Positions 1 to 6,627 of a stretch of 10,166 nucleotides of DNA are shown here, one piece after another. Position numbers and translations under genes: made by a program. Origin of the DNA: Candidatus Auribacterota bacterium (lineage in GTDB: Bacteria; Auribacterota; JAFGBW01; JAFGJP01); contig JAFGJP010000178.1 in the NCBI GenBank assembly GCA_016929035.1, positions 1 to 10,166 on the forward strand. The letters are read 5' to 3'. The stretch's first letter is position 1. Each line of letters starts with the position of its first letter. The notes beneath the pieces were generated by a model. It saw only the letters and a program-made list of their open reading frames with translations, ran no database searches and was not told the DNA's origin.

Positions 1-645
1 CCTTTTGCGGAAATGATCCGTGTGCCTGAGACGATTTCGGCTGGATGTCACTTTGTTATATTTCTCTTCAGCGTGAAGCATTTCGTGATAGACAATAAAT
101 TTGACAAAAATCTCAGGAACCTCTCTGCGGTCAAGCCTCGAAGAAATAAAGATCGTATCCGCGTCTTCCCGGTAATAGCCAAGGTTGATATACCTGACTT
201 TTCTCTTCTTCCGAATCCTTTTTCCAAAGCTAATCTTCGAGCAGATCTCCCCTCCAAAATACTCCCTGTTGACTTCATGAAACACTCTTCTGAGATCAAA
301 ATATTTCCCTTGCGGCCTCAGAGCCGCTCGGTCATTCCGGCTCTTTCCGGGAAGAGGGAAGTCACGGATGAAGTCATTGATGGTCCTGCGATACGCCTTC
401 TCAGGACGGCCAAGAAAATGAACCAGTGCTTTTTTTACATCCTTTCCGGCATGAAGGAACATCCAGTGGATTCGAAGATTCACCAATCCTTTTTTTCGCG
501 ACACGCTTATCATTGTTGTCCGGTTGTCCGTAATTTTTACTTCCAAGGGAAAAGGCACATGAAGCTCGATAGCGTCCTTCAACGCCTCCATTTCGACTTC
601 CGGAAACACCATCTGCATCGCCTGCATGTTATTCTGCCGGTCCAT
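1..645 (-). CDS. SprT-like zinc metalloprotease, 3' end cut by the window edge
   Basis: An open frame of 215 codons without a stop runs off the left edge, so the C-terminus is missing. Residues about 115-215 follow the SprT-like pattern: a helix containing VNREYFGG, then a strand containing KISF, a long basic hairpin, a YINLGYY strand, a TIFISSRLD segment and the metal site YHEMLH at 186-191. HExxH supplies two zinc ligands and the catalytic Glu188; a His in RHTDHF (H208 or H211) is the likely third ligand. Residues about 30-95, including LRIHWMFLHA, form an N-terminal region that I associate with SprT-like proteins from environmental bacteria. There is no signal peptide, so it should be cytoplasmic. 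The ATG at 645 lies inside the end of the TPR gene (17-nt overlap), suggesting translational coupling; an ATG six codons later is an alternative. SprT-family proteins include DNA-protein crosslink proteases, but the substrate here is unknown. The SprT-like fold call is fairly firm, the function is not. Confidence 0.82.
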   Translation of the reverse strand, partial: MDRQNNMQAMQMVFPEVEMEALKDAIELHVPFPLEVKITDNRTTMISVSRKKGLVNLRIHWMFLHAGKDVKKALVHFLGRPEKAYRRTINDFIRDFPLPGKSRNDRAALRPQGKYFDLRRVFHEVNREYFGGEICSKISFGKRIRKKRKVRYINLGYYREDADTIFISSRLDRREVPEIFVKFIVYHEMLHAEEKYNKVTSSRNRLRHTDHFRKR

Positions 646-1714
646 ATTTTCTCTTAAGCTCTTTGATCTGGTCTTTGATGTCAGAAAGAAAGGAGCGAAG
701 CCCTGTGACCCTGCTGATGATAAGCTTATTGAATGTCTCCTCGTCTGCATCTTCGTTGACTTTGAACGCTTCCATAAAATCTTCATGCGCCTTTTTTTCT
801 TCCTTCATGACAAAATAGATGCTTCCTCTCGTGAAGTAGTTCTTCCCACCGGTCTTGAACGCTTCCTTGATCTCCTGGATCGCTTTTTCATGAAGCCCCA
901 TATCGCGGAGGATATTGGCCCTCAGCTCCAGTACAACGTCATGCTTTTCGATCTCGAGGGCCTGCGACGTATATTCCAGCGCCTCTTCCAGCATGTCCTT
1001 ATAGTAATACGTCGAAGCGATCAGGTAGTATGTCCACATGTATTCCGGATTGAACTTGACTGATTTTTCAAAGTCATCCAAGGCCTCGTCATATTCTTTT
1101 TTTTCCTTATGGCAACGGCCCCTTTCCCTGTAGGCGATCGAATTGTCCGGATCAAACTCAATGGCCTTTGAAAAATCATTAATGGCTTCGTCATAATCTC
1201 CCAGGTTAATGTAAGCAAGCCCTCTCTCTATGTAAGCCGTTGAATCCTCGGGGCTGAGCTTGATGACCTGAGAAAAATCCTTGATGGCAGGAGTCAGTTT
1301 TTTTTCAAAGTAGCGGTAAATATAGCCCCTCTCAAAGAACCCTTTAGGATCTTCGGGATAGCGGCTGATATAATTTGTTATTGTCTTAACGGCCATCTCG
1401 TAATTTTTCATCTGCGTATAAACACGGTCCTTGGCGTAGTAGCCGAGAAATTCTTCGGGCTCGAGCTCGATATAACGGTTGAAATCCTCTATTGATTTTT
1501 CAAACTGTTCGGCTTTTTTATAAAGCTTTGCCCGGCCGAGATAAGCCTCGGCCGAATCAGGCGACTGCTTGATAATCCTCGAATAGATCTCTATGGCTTT
1601 TCCCGTATCTGGCTCACGGCGAGCCTGCTCCCAAAGCTCATCCAGGGTTTCCGCAAAAACAGAAAAGCAAACAAAAAAGAACGCAACAGAAAAACAAATA
1701 AATATCCTTCTCAT
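629..1714 (-). CDS. Exported tetratricopeptide-repeat (TPR) protein
   Basis: The product is 361 aa from the chosen start. Residues 1-21 form a signal peptide (MRR, then a Phe/Val/Ile-rich core, probable cleavage SVFA^ETL). The rest is about eight consecutive 34-residue TPR units with the usual pattern of paired helices, small residues (A/G) at positions 8 and 20, and terminal Pro, for example AYLGRAKLYKKAEQFEKSI, AYIERGLAYINLGDYDEAI and AYRERGRCHKEKKEYDEAL. The C-terminus is a charged helix (IKDQIKELKRKYG). TPR arrays are protein-binding scaffolds; a periplasmic or cell-envelope role is inferred. An in-frame ATG eight codons upstream (1738) has no ribosome site, whereas the ATG at 1714 is preceded by AAGAGG at six bases and begins directly with the signal peptide, so 1714 is preferred. 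The gene lies 42 bp after the four-helix membrane protein gene and overlaps the SprT-like gene, within an apparent operon. No enzymatic domain is visible. Confidence 0.88.
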   Translation of the reverse strand: MRRIFICFSVAFFFVCFSVFAETLDELWEQARREPDTGKAIEIYSRIIKQSPDSAEAYLGRAKLYKKAEQFEKSIEDFNRYIELEPEEFLGYYAKDRVYTQMKNYEMAVKTITNYISRYPEDPKGFFERGYIYRYFEKKLTPAIKDFSQVIKLSPEDSTAYIERGLAYINLGDYDEAINDFSKAIEFDPDNSIAYRERGRCHKEKKEYDEALDDFEKSVKFNPEYMWTYYLIASTYYYKDMLEEALEYTSQALEIEKHDVVLELRANILRDMGLHEKAIQEIKEAFKTGGKNYFTRGSIYFVMKEEKKAHEDFMEAFKVNEDADEETFNKLIISRVTGLRSFLSDIKDQIKELKRKYGPAE

Positions 1715-1720
1715 GTCCGA

Positions 1721-1726
1721 CCTCTT
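1721..1726 (-). promoter_or_regulatory. Ribosome binding site deciding the TPR gene start
   Basis: AAGAGG on the minus strand sits six bases before the ATG at 1714. The upstream ATG at 1738 has only ctgacgctgttca before it, without a purine-rich site. This selects the shorter product, which then starts with a well-formed signal peptide. Confidence 0.6.
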
Positions 1727-1756
1727 GTTGAAATTCATTGAACAGCGTCAGAAAAC

Positions 1757-2098
1757 TCACGTCTTCATCAATAACCTTACATTCCTTATCAAAATAAGAA
1801 TGCCTACAGCAACGAATAGTACAGGGATAATCTTCACATTTTCCCTGAGCCTCTGGATCAATCCGATGAAAAGAAAGACAGAACCGACAAAAAGCCAGAA
1901 CCCCTGGTGCTTGAGGCCAAAAAGGATCCTTGTCAGCTGGACGCTGAAAACAATCACGCCGACCCCTATCAGCGGTACGCTCGGATGGAACTCAAGGAAC
2001 CAGCAAAAACCCACCCAGATGAAAAAAAGCGCAAGCCCTATTCCCTCAATCCTTTTTCCCGCATTCTCACCGGATTCCTGAAATTTGACTTTGACCAT
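1757..2098 (-). CDS. Small four-helix integral membrane protein, family not recognised
   Basis: The product is 113 aa. After a charged N-terminus (about 18 residues, ending GKRIEG) there are four hydrophobic segments: about 19-36 (GLALFFIWVGFCWFL), 42-60 (PLIGVGVIVFSVQL), 66-82 (GFWLFVGSVFLFIGLI) and 88-105 (VKIIPVLFVAVGILILI), linked by very short loops. With a cytoplasmic N-terminus both ends would be inside, in line with the basic tail RNVRLLMKT. The pattern of Gly- and Phe-rich helices is reminiscent of LiaF/DUF5668-type membrane domains, but I cannot assign a family. A very strong AGGAGG site stands six bases before the ATG, overlapping the stop codon of the ligase gene, so the two are clearly expressed together. 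Function is unknown. Confidence 0.8.
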   Translation of the reverse strand: MVKVKFQESGENAGKRIEGIGLALFFIWVGFCWFLEFHPSVPLIGVGVIVFSVQLTRILFGLKHQGFWLFVGSVFLFIGLIQRLRENVKIIPVLFVAVGILILIRNVRLLMKT

Positions 2099-2104
2099 AA
2101 ATGC

Positions 2105-2110
2105 CCTCCT
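2105..2110 (-). promoter_or_regulatory. Consensus ribosome binding site overlapping an upstream stop codon
   Basis: AGGAGG on the minus strand, six bases before the ATG at 2098, starts within the TAG stop of the acyl-CoA-synthetase-like gene (2109-2111). It fixes the start of the small membrane protein and suggests termination-coupled re-initiation. Confidence 0.65.
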
Positions 2111-3821
2111 AATTTTTCTGTAAAAATTCCTCGATCTCCTGTCTGTATTTCTCTAATACCACATGCCTCCTGACCTTCTGCGTGCTTGTCAGCATCCCGT
2201 TTTCTGCTGTAAAGACAGGCAGGACAAGATGCCTTAAAGGACGCTGAAACTCCTCAAAGCCCTCTGTCAGATAGCGGATTTCACGGCTTAGAAGAGAGGC
2301 AAGTTCTTCTTCCGTGTGGGCGGCCGCTTTTTCCGTGCTGACATTGATGACAACGCTGCAACGCTTGCATCCATCTCCTACGATGACAGCCTGCTCGATG
2401 TAGGAAGAGCTCTTGATCCTTTCTTCAATAAACTCCGGGCAGAACTTTTCTCCGCCTGTCAGACAAATAAGATTTTTCTTTCTCCCGGCAAGAACGAGAT
2501 AAGAATCCCCGTCCAGATAGCCCAGATCTCCCGTACACAGCCATCCGTCCTTGAGCACATGACGAGTTTCTTCCTCAAGATCCCAGTATCCCTTCATCAC
2601 ACACGGGCCTTTGACGAGAAGCTCTCCATGGATGTTTTTTGCCCTCCTCCCCGTGTCGTCTTCAAAGCAGTAGCCCCCGTCAAACGTCTCGCTCATCCAG
2701 GGAATGATCTTCCCGGACGTGCCCATTTTAAAATCATGCGGAGCGTTGATGCTGATGACAGGAGAGGCTTCTGTCAGGCCATACCCCTGATACATGGGAA
2801 GATCAATGCTGAAAAAAAACTGCTGCAGCGAAACATCCAGCGGAGCGCCGCCGCCGATAAAATAGCGAATGCGCCCGCCAAGACTGTCCTTGACTTTTTG
2901 AAACACAATTCTCCGAAAAAGCGAATACAGAAGTCTCAGCCATCGTCTACGGCTTTCCCTGCCTCCTTCATGGTATCGCAGGCAGACCTTCCGGGCGAGA
3001 TGAAAGATCTTTTTCTGAAGGGAAGACTTCTTTTCTATCGAAGATTCGATACCCCTTTTCAGCATTTCGGCAAGCCTGGGAATGCTGAGGATGATCGTTG
3101 GATGAAAAAGAGCAATATCTTTGAGAAACGTGGATTTATCCTGCGGTATACAAATGCATCCGCCGACGTGAAGCATGGTAAAGACCTCCGCTGTAAGGGC
3201 AAAGCTGTGCCAGTACGGTAAAATAGACATAACCGCATCGTCTTTCTTCATACGGATATATTCTGCGCTGGTCTTTGCATTAACATGGATATTCCTGTGC
3301 GTCAGAATGACTCCCTTGGACCGTCCGGTGGAGCCGGAAGTATAGATCAGGAAGGCCGCATCGTCAGGCTCCGGCTCGCAGAAAATTTCATCAGACACAG
3401 AGGGACTTTTTTCAGCCAGCACCTTGTCGAAGCTTATTATGGCGAACTTATTTTGACTCTGAAGAGAAGATATCTTTTTTTCGAGAGAACTGCCGCACAG
3501 GACAACTTTTGAACCCGAGTCAAGCAGGATATATTCAAGCTCATCGCTCTTGAGAGTCTCGCAAACAGGAACAGCGATACCACCGCTCATCCATATGCTG
3601 AAAAAAGAAATAATGCTCTCCGGACACTTCTCAGCGATAACAGCGACTCTGTCATTCTGCGACACGCCCTTCGATCTCAGAAAATGAGCCATCGCGCGAG
3701 CAGAGAGGCAGAATTCCTTTCCGCTGATCTCTCTCCGGCCGCCGTTGATATATCCCCTGATAAACGTGTCTTCCCTCTTCATAAGGTCATGGAGGAAAAC
3801 AGGCAGAGTTTCTTTATTCAC
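2109..3821 (-). CDS. AMP-forming long-chain acyl-CoA-synthetase-like ligase
   Basis: At 570 aa this is a complete member of the ANL (acyl-CoA synthetase, NRPS adenylation, luciferase) superfamily, which activates a carboxylate with ATP to an acyl-adenylate and then makes a thioester. Visible motifs: P-loop YTSGSTGRSKG at 160-170, substrate-pocket/AMP motif YGLTEASP at 347-354, ribose-binding TGD at 430-432, hinge region GRKKNLI at 446-452 and the C-terminal catalytic lysine in TSTQKVRR (K549). The helical insert around 270-312 followed by LGGRIRYFIGGGAPL is typical of the long-chain fatty acyl-CoA synthetase group (COG1022-like) rather than acetyl-CoA synthetases. There is no signal peptide or clear membrane helix. 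The start is GTG at 3821, preceded by AAAGGGGC seven to eight bases away; an in-frame ATG at codon 14 lacks such support. The gene follows the nuclease gene by 12 bp. The fatty-acid substrate and whether the acceptor is CoA or a carrier protein cannot be read from sequence. Confidence 0.92.
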   Translation of the reverse strand: MNKETLPVFLHDLMKREDTFIRGYINGGRREISGKEFCLSARAMAHFLRSKGVSQNDRVAVIAEKCPESIISFFSIWMSGGIAVPVCETLKSDELEYILLDSGSKVVLCGSSLEKKISSLQSQNKFAIISFDKVLAEKSPSVSDEIFCEPEPDDAAFLIYTSGSTGRSKGVILTHRNIHVNAKTSAEYIRMKKDDAVMSILPYWHSFALTAEVFTMLHVGGCICIPQDKSTFLKDIALFHPTIILSIPRLAEMLKRGIESSIEKKSSLQKKIFHLARKVCLRYHEGGRESRRRWLRLLYSLFRRIVFQKVKDSLGGRIRYFIGGGAPLDVSLQQFFFSIDLPMYQGYGLTEASPVISINAPHDFKMGTSGKIIPWMSETFDGGYCFEDDTGRRAKNIHGELLVKGPCVMKGYWDLEEETRHVLKDGWLCTGDLGYLDGDSYLVLAGRKKNLICLTGGEKFCPEFIEERIKSSSYIEQAVIVGDGCKRCSVVINVSTEKAAAHTEEELASLLSREIRYLTEGFEEFQRPLRHLVLPVFTAENGMLTSTQKVRRHVVLEKYRQEIEEFLQKN

Positions 3822-3833
3822 GGTTTGCCCCTT

Positions 3834-4499
3834 TTAATACACGATCTTATATCCCGAAGAAGAAGGCTTTCTCATCTTCAGAATTTGTTCCCATGTATGA
3901 GAATACCCTTTCTCAACGTTCCACAGTCCGCGCTTCTGCAGTCTTGCCTCTTCTTCATAGCCGATAAAGATCTGCTTTTTTTCGCACTCACTGTAAAAAT
4001 GAACAAGCGCGTATCCGGCTTTGAGCAGAGTTGCGTTGGTGAAAACATAGTCCCGGCCTCCGATTTCTTCGAAAACCCAATTTTCATCTTTCTCTGCATC
4101 AGCCGGCCAGGGAACATAGACATAAGCCAGCTTCCGGCCATACTTGTCCTTGTGCCCCTGATACACGTAATGCCTGTCAAATCTCAGAAGGATCTTGCCT
4201 GAACAGGCAGACTTTTTAAAAATATCTTGAAGGAATTTCCTGGAAGAATATCCGAGTTCGATTATTTCTTCTTTGGATATTTCCCACTTCCGGCTGTCCC
4301 AGAGCATCTTGTTCCCGTCGTAAATCTCCGGAGCGTCAATACCGATAAGCCGAACCCTTTTCCCGTCATGGATCCTTATTGTATCTCCGTCGATGACTGT
4401 TTTGAAGTAGGCTTCTTCTGCAACAGCATGACGAATAAAAAAAAAGGAAAGTAAAAAAAGGAAAGCAACTTTACATACAGATTTACAGCATGTCGTCAT
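3834..4499 (-). CDS. Exported staphylococcal-nuclease-like protein (thermonuclease fold)
   Basis: The product is 221 aa: a signal peptide of about 27 residues (hydrophobic AFLFLLSFFFI, cleavage near HAVA^EEA) followed by a thermonuclease (SNase) domain. By comparison with Staphylococcus nuclease the catalytic set is intact: D39 in IDGDT (D21), R50, D55 and E58 in VRLIGIDAPE (R35, D40, E43) and R122 in DKYGRKLAYVY (R87). An insertion of about 30 residues follows the first active-site loop, as in many chromosomal SNase proteins. The later helix AGYALVHFY and the segment EEEARLQKRGLW match the end of the OB-fold nuclease domain. A secreted or periplasmic, Ca-dependent DNase/RNase is the likely activity; scavenging of nucleic acids is an inference. 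It is the first gene of the leftward cluster, 12 bp before the ligase gene. The ATG at 4499 has only GAAAGAG close before it. Confidence 0.92.
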   Translation of the reverse strand: MTTCCKSVCKVAFLFLLSFFFIRHAVAEEAYFKTVIDGDTIRIHDGKRVRLIGIDAPEIYDGNKMLWDSRKWEISKEEIIELGYSSRKFLQDIFKKSACSGKILLRFDRHYVYQGHKDKYGRKLAYVYVPWPADAEKDENWVFEEIGGRDYVFTNATLLKAGYALVHFYSECEKKQIFIGYEEEARLQKRGLWNVEKGYSHTWEQILKMRKPSSSGYKIVY

Positions 4500-4507
4500 A
4501 CTCTTTC

Positions 4508-4535
4508 AAAATAACATAACACAAAAAGAAGTCAA
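4508..4535 (-). promoter_or_regulatory. Possible sigma-70 promoter of the nuclease operon
   Basis: On the minus strand TTGACT (4535-4530) and TATTTT (4513-4508) are separated by 16 bases. Transcription would begin almost at the ATG (4499), giving a very short or no leader, which weakens the call. No better pair is seen between 4500 and 4600. Confidence 0.25.
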
Positions 4536-4583
4536 AGAGAAATCAGTCTGATGAAAGAAAGCTTGAAAATTATAACGAATCTC

Positions 4584-4631
4584 TCCGGGCTTCCACCAAA
4601 GGCGGATCCGCCTTCGGCGGAAAAGCCCGGA
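4584..4631. repeat. Two-level hairpin: 9-bp outer stem around a CCGCC/GGCGG hairpin
   Basis: TCCGGGCTT at 4584-4592 pairs perfectly with AAGCCCGGA at 4623-4631. Inside, TCCGCC (4607-4612) pairs with GGCGGA (4616-4621) over a TTC loop, and GGCGGATCCGCC (4601-4612) is itself a perfect palindrome, so two alternative inner folds compete. The arrangement resembles dispersed REP-like intergenic palindromes. It could also act as a bidirectional RNA structure between operons; no T-run follows on either strand. Confidence 0.6.
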
Positions 4632-4662
4632 TTCTCTATAAAAGACCTCTCTTGGTAACCTA

Positions 4663-4690
4663 TCGCAAAATCTCTTCGACATTTTTGCGA
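4663..4690. repeat. 8-bp perfect inverted repeat TCGCAAAA...TTTTGCGA
   Basis: TCGCAAAA (4663-4670) and TTTTGCGA (4683-4690) are exact reverse complements around a 12-base loop. It lies midway between two longer G+C-rich hairpins. It may be an operator-like site or part of a larger repeat unit; nothing in the sequence decides this. Confidence 0.45.
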
Positions 4691-4720
4691 CACTCAGCGG
4701 GATAATCTTCTGCGCTTTTA

Positions 4721-4790
4721 TCCCCGGCTTAAAGCCTTCGACTGAGTTTATCCTGATCCTATCGAAGGGCTCAGGACAAGCAGCCGGGGA
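4721..4790. repeat. 70-bp nested palindrome of the CCTTCGA...TCGAAGG intergenic type
   Basis: The outer arms TCCCCGGCT (4721-4729) and AGCCGGGGA (4782-4790) are perfect reverse complements; inside, CCTTCGA (4735-4741) pairs with TCGAAGG (4762-4768). The interior on the minus strand reads GTCCTGAGCCCTTCGA and then CAGGATAAACTCAGTCGAAGG, the kind of sequence found as dispersed intergenic repeats in many environmental bacteria. It begins 24 bases after the stop of the anti-sigma gene, where a terminator would be expected, but the minus strand continues TAAAAGCG without a T-run. Best described as a nested palindromic repeat with a possible secondary role in transcript ending. Confidence 0.6.
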
Positions 4791-4814
4791 ATTCGCGTAT
4801 CGATTAAACGTATC

Positions 4815-5954
4815 TCAGGGGGAAAGCATATATTCAATAATGACTTCAACATCGCCCGCGCTTGTCGCATCAGATGTGCGGCTCTCTTTCTCATCCGCCT
4901 CCGGGGATATTCCCTCCAGGGAAATCTCTTCTCTTTCTTTCATATGCGATTCCAGCTCCGGAAGGCTCTCCCTGTCCAGCCAGCCGGTGATAACGCCTGA
5001 TCCCTCTTCATGGATGACATCCCTTGCCTGCAGATCGTCAAGCATTTCTGCGAGAACCTGAATACAGCCGGCATTTTTTATCAAAACCCTGTAAATCACT
5101 TTATTTTCCATGATCCCGAGAGCCTGCATTTTTTCACGCTGAGCGGCTTCGTTAACTTCATAGGCATATCGCTCTTCCTCAGGTGATTTCTCAAGGAGAG
5201 GCACCTCGCTGGGCAAGGCATGAATCTGCTCCTGGCGGCTTTCGTCCAAAAAAATCTCCTTCCCTTCCTTGAAAGCTTCCTCCTTCTCCCCTTCAGAAAA
5301 AGCGGCTGTCTCTTTGGCAAAAGCTTTTCTTTTAAGCGGAGGCTCTTTTTTTGCCAGATGACCGACATCGCCCTTTTCCTTATCCTGTATCGATTCATCC
5401 TTCGCCTTCAGGGCAATAGAAGGAAGGCTCTTCTCTTCAAGCTCGCGATCGGCGCGATGCCTTGTCGGCTCTTCTCTTTCAGAGAACGCCGCTTTCAGCT
5501 CCCTCTTTTTTTCTTCTGCCGGAGCTTGTTCCAGAGACACAGGTGCCTCCAAGTCCTTGTCAGAAACGCAGACCTTTTCAGTCTGGAGAGGCTTTTTCCC
5601 GTTAACTTTCTGGGAAAGTAGAAACGACTTTTCCTTTTCTCCGGAATAATGCTGGAAAACGGCCACAAGGATCATCAGAAATCCCGCGGCAAGAGCCAGC
5701 CTCGGAAGAAGGATAAAGGACAGCGGCCTTTTTCCCTTCTTCAGACGGCGGATGATCTCTCCTGACATGCCTTCCGGAACCGTGACTTTTGAAAGGCCTT
5801 TCATGTCCTGCTCGAGCATGAGCAGGTCTTCGTAGTAGCTCCGGCATTCTTCGCATTTCTCCAGATGCTTTCTCAGCGTATCTTCTTCCTCTTTTTCCAG
5901 CATCTTATCGATGTATAGGGAAATTTTTTCTTTATCATGTGCTTTCATATTCAT
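4815..5954 (-). CDS. Membrane-spanning anti-sigma factor with zinc-binding (zf-HC2/ZAS) N-terminus
   Basis: The product is 379 aa. Residues 1-50 match the anti-sigma zinc-binding domain, with the HxxxCxxC ligands at H30, C34 and C37 in KHLEKCEEC. One membrane helix lies at about 79-101 (FILLPRLALAAGFLMILVAVF). The region about 105-280 is extremely rich in Lys and Glu with little order, and residues about 284-379 look folded: a strand VIYRVLIKN, a helix VLAEMLDDLQ, strands around GVITGWL and a final strand DVEVIIEYML. In this family the cytoplasmic domain holds the ECF sigma factor inactive until an extracytoplasmic signal releases it. The gene overlaps the sigma gene by 20 nt, so the two products are made together. 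Start ATG 5954 is used; ATG 5948, two codons on, has better spacing from AAAGAG and is equally possible. The long charged linker is unusual in length for the family; the C-terminal domain is not recognised. Confidence 0.87.
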   Translation of the reverse strand: MNMKAHDKEKISLYIDKMLEKEEEDTLRKHLEKCEECRSYYEDLLMLEQDMKGLSKVTVPEGMSGEIIRRLKKGKRPLSFILLPRLALAAGFLMILVAVFQHYSGEKEKSFLLSQKVNGKKPLQTEKVCVSDKDLEAPVSLEQAPAEEKKRELKAAFSEREEPTRHRADRELEEKSLPSIALKAKDESIQDKEKGDVGHLAKKEPPLKRKAFAKETAAFSEGEKEEAFKEGKEIFLDESRQEQIHALPSEVPLLEKSPEEERYAYEVNEAAQREKMQALGIMENKVIYRVLIKNAGCIQVLAEMLDDLQARDVIHEEGSGVITGWLDRESLPELESHMKEREEISLEGISPEADEKESRTSDATSAGDVEVIIEYMLSP

Positions 5955-6558
5955 CTCTTTTTTTAAACAGGATAGACCGAAGACTTTCTCTTCCCCGGCT
6001 TATCCTTGATTTCACCGTCCCGATATCAATTTCCAGAACCTCGCTGATATCTTCGTAAGACATCCCTTCCAGGTCTCTCAAGATCAGCGGGGTCTTATAA
6101 ATGTCCTTAATGCCGGCGATCGCCTTCTGGAGCATCTCAAATCGTTCCTTTTTTTCCATCTCGTTATAGGGAACATGGCTTCTGTCAGGTATATCGTATT
6201 CTTTCTGATCTGAAATTTCATTTTTCCCGGGATTTCTGACCTCTCTCAAATAAAGGACCTTGCTATGCTTTTTTCTCCTGTGATATTCATGAATAGCCCT
6301 GTTGACGGCAACCCGGTAAAGCCAGGTCTTAAAGCTCGATCTCATCTGAAAGGACCTTATACCATTAAACAGGCTTATAAAGATCTCCTGGGAACATTCC
6401 TTTGCTTCATCAAAATCATTCAGGTGCCTGTAAGCCAGGTTGAACACGAAATTCTGATATTTCGTAATGAGTGTGTTCATTGCGCGTTCATCACCTTTTT
6501 TTGCCTGCATGACCAGAGATTCATCCTGAGCTGCAGAATCTTTTGCATTTTCATCCAT
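5935..6558 (-). CDS. ECF-family RNA polymerase sigma factor (RpoE-like)
   Basis: At 207 aa this has the two-domain layout of extracytoplasmic-function sigma factors. Region 2 spans about 25-97: the core-binding and -10 recognition part includes DEAKECSQEIFISLF and SSFKTWLYRVAVNRAIHEY. A linker of about 40 charged residues follows. Region 4 spans about 138-195, with the -35-reading helix-turn-helix in MSYEDISEVLEIDIGTVKSR, ending ISRGRESLR. There is no extra C-terminal domain. The TGA stop lies within the start region of the zinc-domain anti-sigma gene, the usual pairing for signal-controlled sigma factors. The start ATG 6558 has only a distant GGAG; a later ATG at codon 17 would cut into the conserved LVMQAKKGDE helix, so the longer form is kept. 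The regulon is unknown; the upstream sugar-nucleotide genes are candidates by position only. Confidence 0.93.
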   Translation of the reverse strand: MDENAKDSAAQDESLVMQAKKGDERAMNTLITKYQNFVFNLAYRHLNDFDEAKECSQEIFISLFNGIRSFQMRSSFKTWLYRVAVNRAIHEYHRRKKHSKVLYLREVRNPGKNEISDQKEYDIPDRSHVPYNEMEKKERFEMLQKAIAGIKDIYKTPLILRDLEGMSYEDISEVLEIDIGTVKSRISRGRESLRSILFKKRDEYEST

Positions 6559-6564
6559 GATTTT

Positions 6565-6592
6565 TAGTCTGCTCCGGACTTAAGAAAGTTCC
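6565..6592 (-). promoter_or_regulatory. Possible ECF-type -35 box (GGAACTT) before the sigma factor gene
   Basis: The minus strand carries GGAACTT at 6592-6586, the classical -35 element of RpoE-like sigma factors, 28 bases before the start codon. A candidate -10 (AGACTA, 6570-6565) lies 15 bases further but does not fit the usual TC-type element well, and transcription would begin nearly at the ATG. ECF sigma genes often control themselves, so the motif is suggestive only. Confidence 0.28.
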
Positions 6593-6608
6593 CAGATATA
6601 TGCGTTGC

Positions 6609-6627
6609 TGCCAGCGAACAGCCGGCA
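6609..6627 (-). other. 7-bp stem-loop between manC and the sigma factor gene
   Basis: On the minus strand TGCCGGC (6627-6621) can pair with GCTGGCA (6615-6609), including one G-T wobble, over the loop TGTTC. It lies in the 134-bp gap between the manC stop and the sigma gene start. No T-run follows, so it is not a canonical terminator; it could be a structure in the manC 3' end or in the sigma mRNA leader. Confidence 0.35.

Larger units (their letters stand above)
4500..4814. other. Gene-free spacer with three successive inverted repeats
   Basis: This 315-bp region lies between the stop of the anti-sigma gene and the start of the nuclease gene, both on the minus strand. I see no credible coding frame in it. 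It holds three perfect inverted repeats in a row (4584-4631, 4663-4690, 4721-4790), described separately, and a weak promoter candidate near the nuclease start. None of the hairpins is followed by a T-run on the minus strand, so no classical intrinsic terminator can be named although a transcription end is expected here. Confidence 0.75.

Noticed and set aside
13..657. 214-codon open frame on the plus strand
   Set aside because: It is the antisense of the SprT-like gene, whose minus-strand frame carries a recognisable HExxH domain; the plus product has no family features.
2316..3221. 301-codon open frame on the plus strand
   Set aside because: It lies wholly within the AMP-forming ligase gene on the opposite strand, which has all family motifs.
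4584..4790. CRISPR array or tRNA in the gene-free spacer
   Set aside because: The repeats are different palindromes rather than identical direct repeats with spacers, and no cloverleaf can be drawn.
4721..4790. Rho-independent terminator for the sigma/anti-sigma operon
   Set aside because: The stem is strong but the loop is 52 bases (with an inner stem) and the minus strand continues TAAAAGCG without a T-run.
4815..5061. Ser-rich plus-strand frame opposite the anti-sigma gene
   Set aside because: Composition reflects the complement of acidic codons; the minus-strand frame is continuous with the zinc-binding domain.
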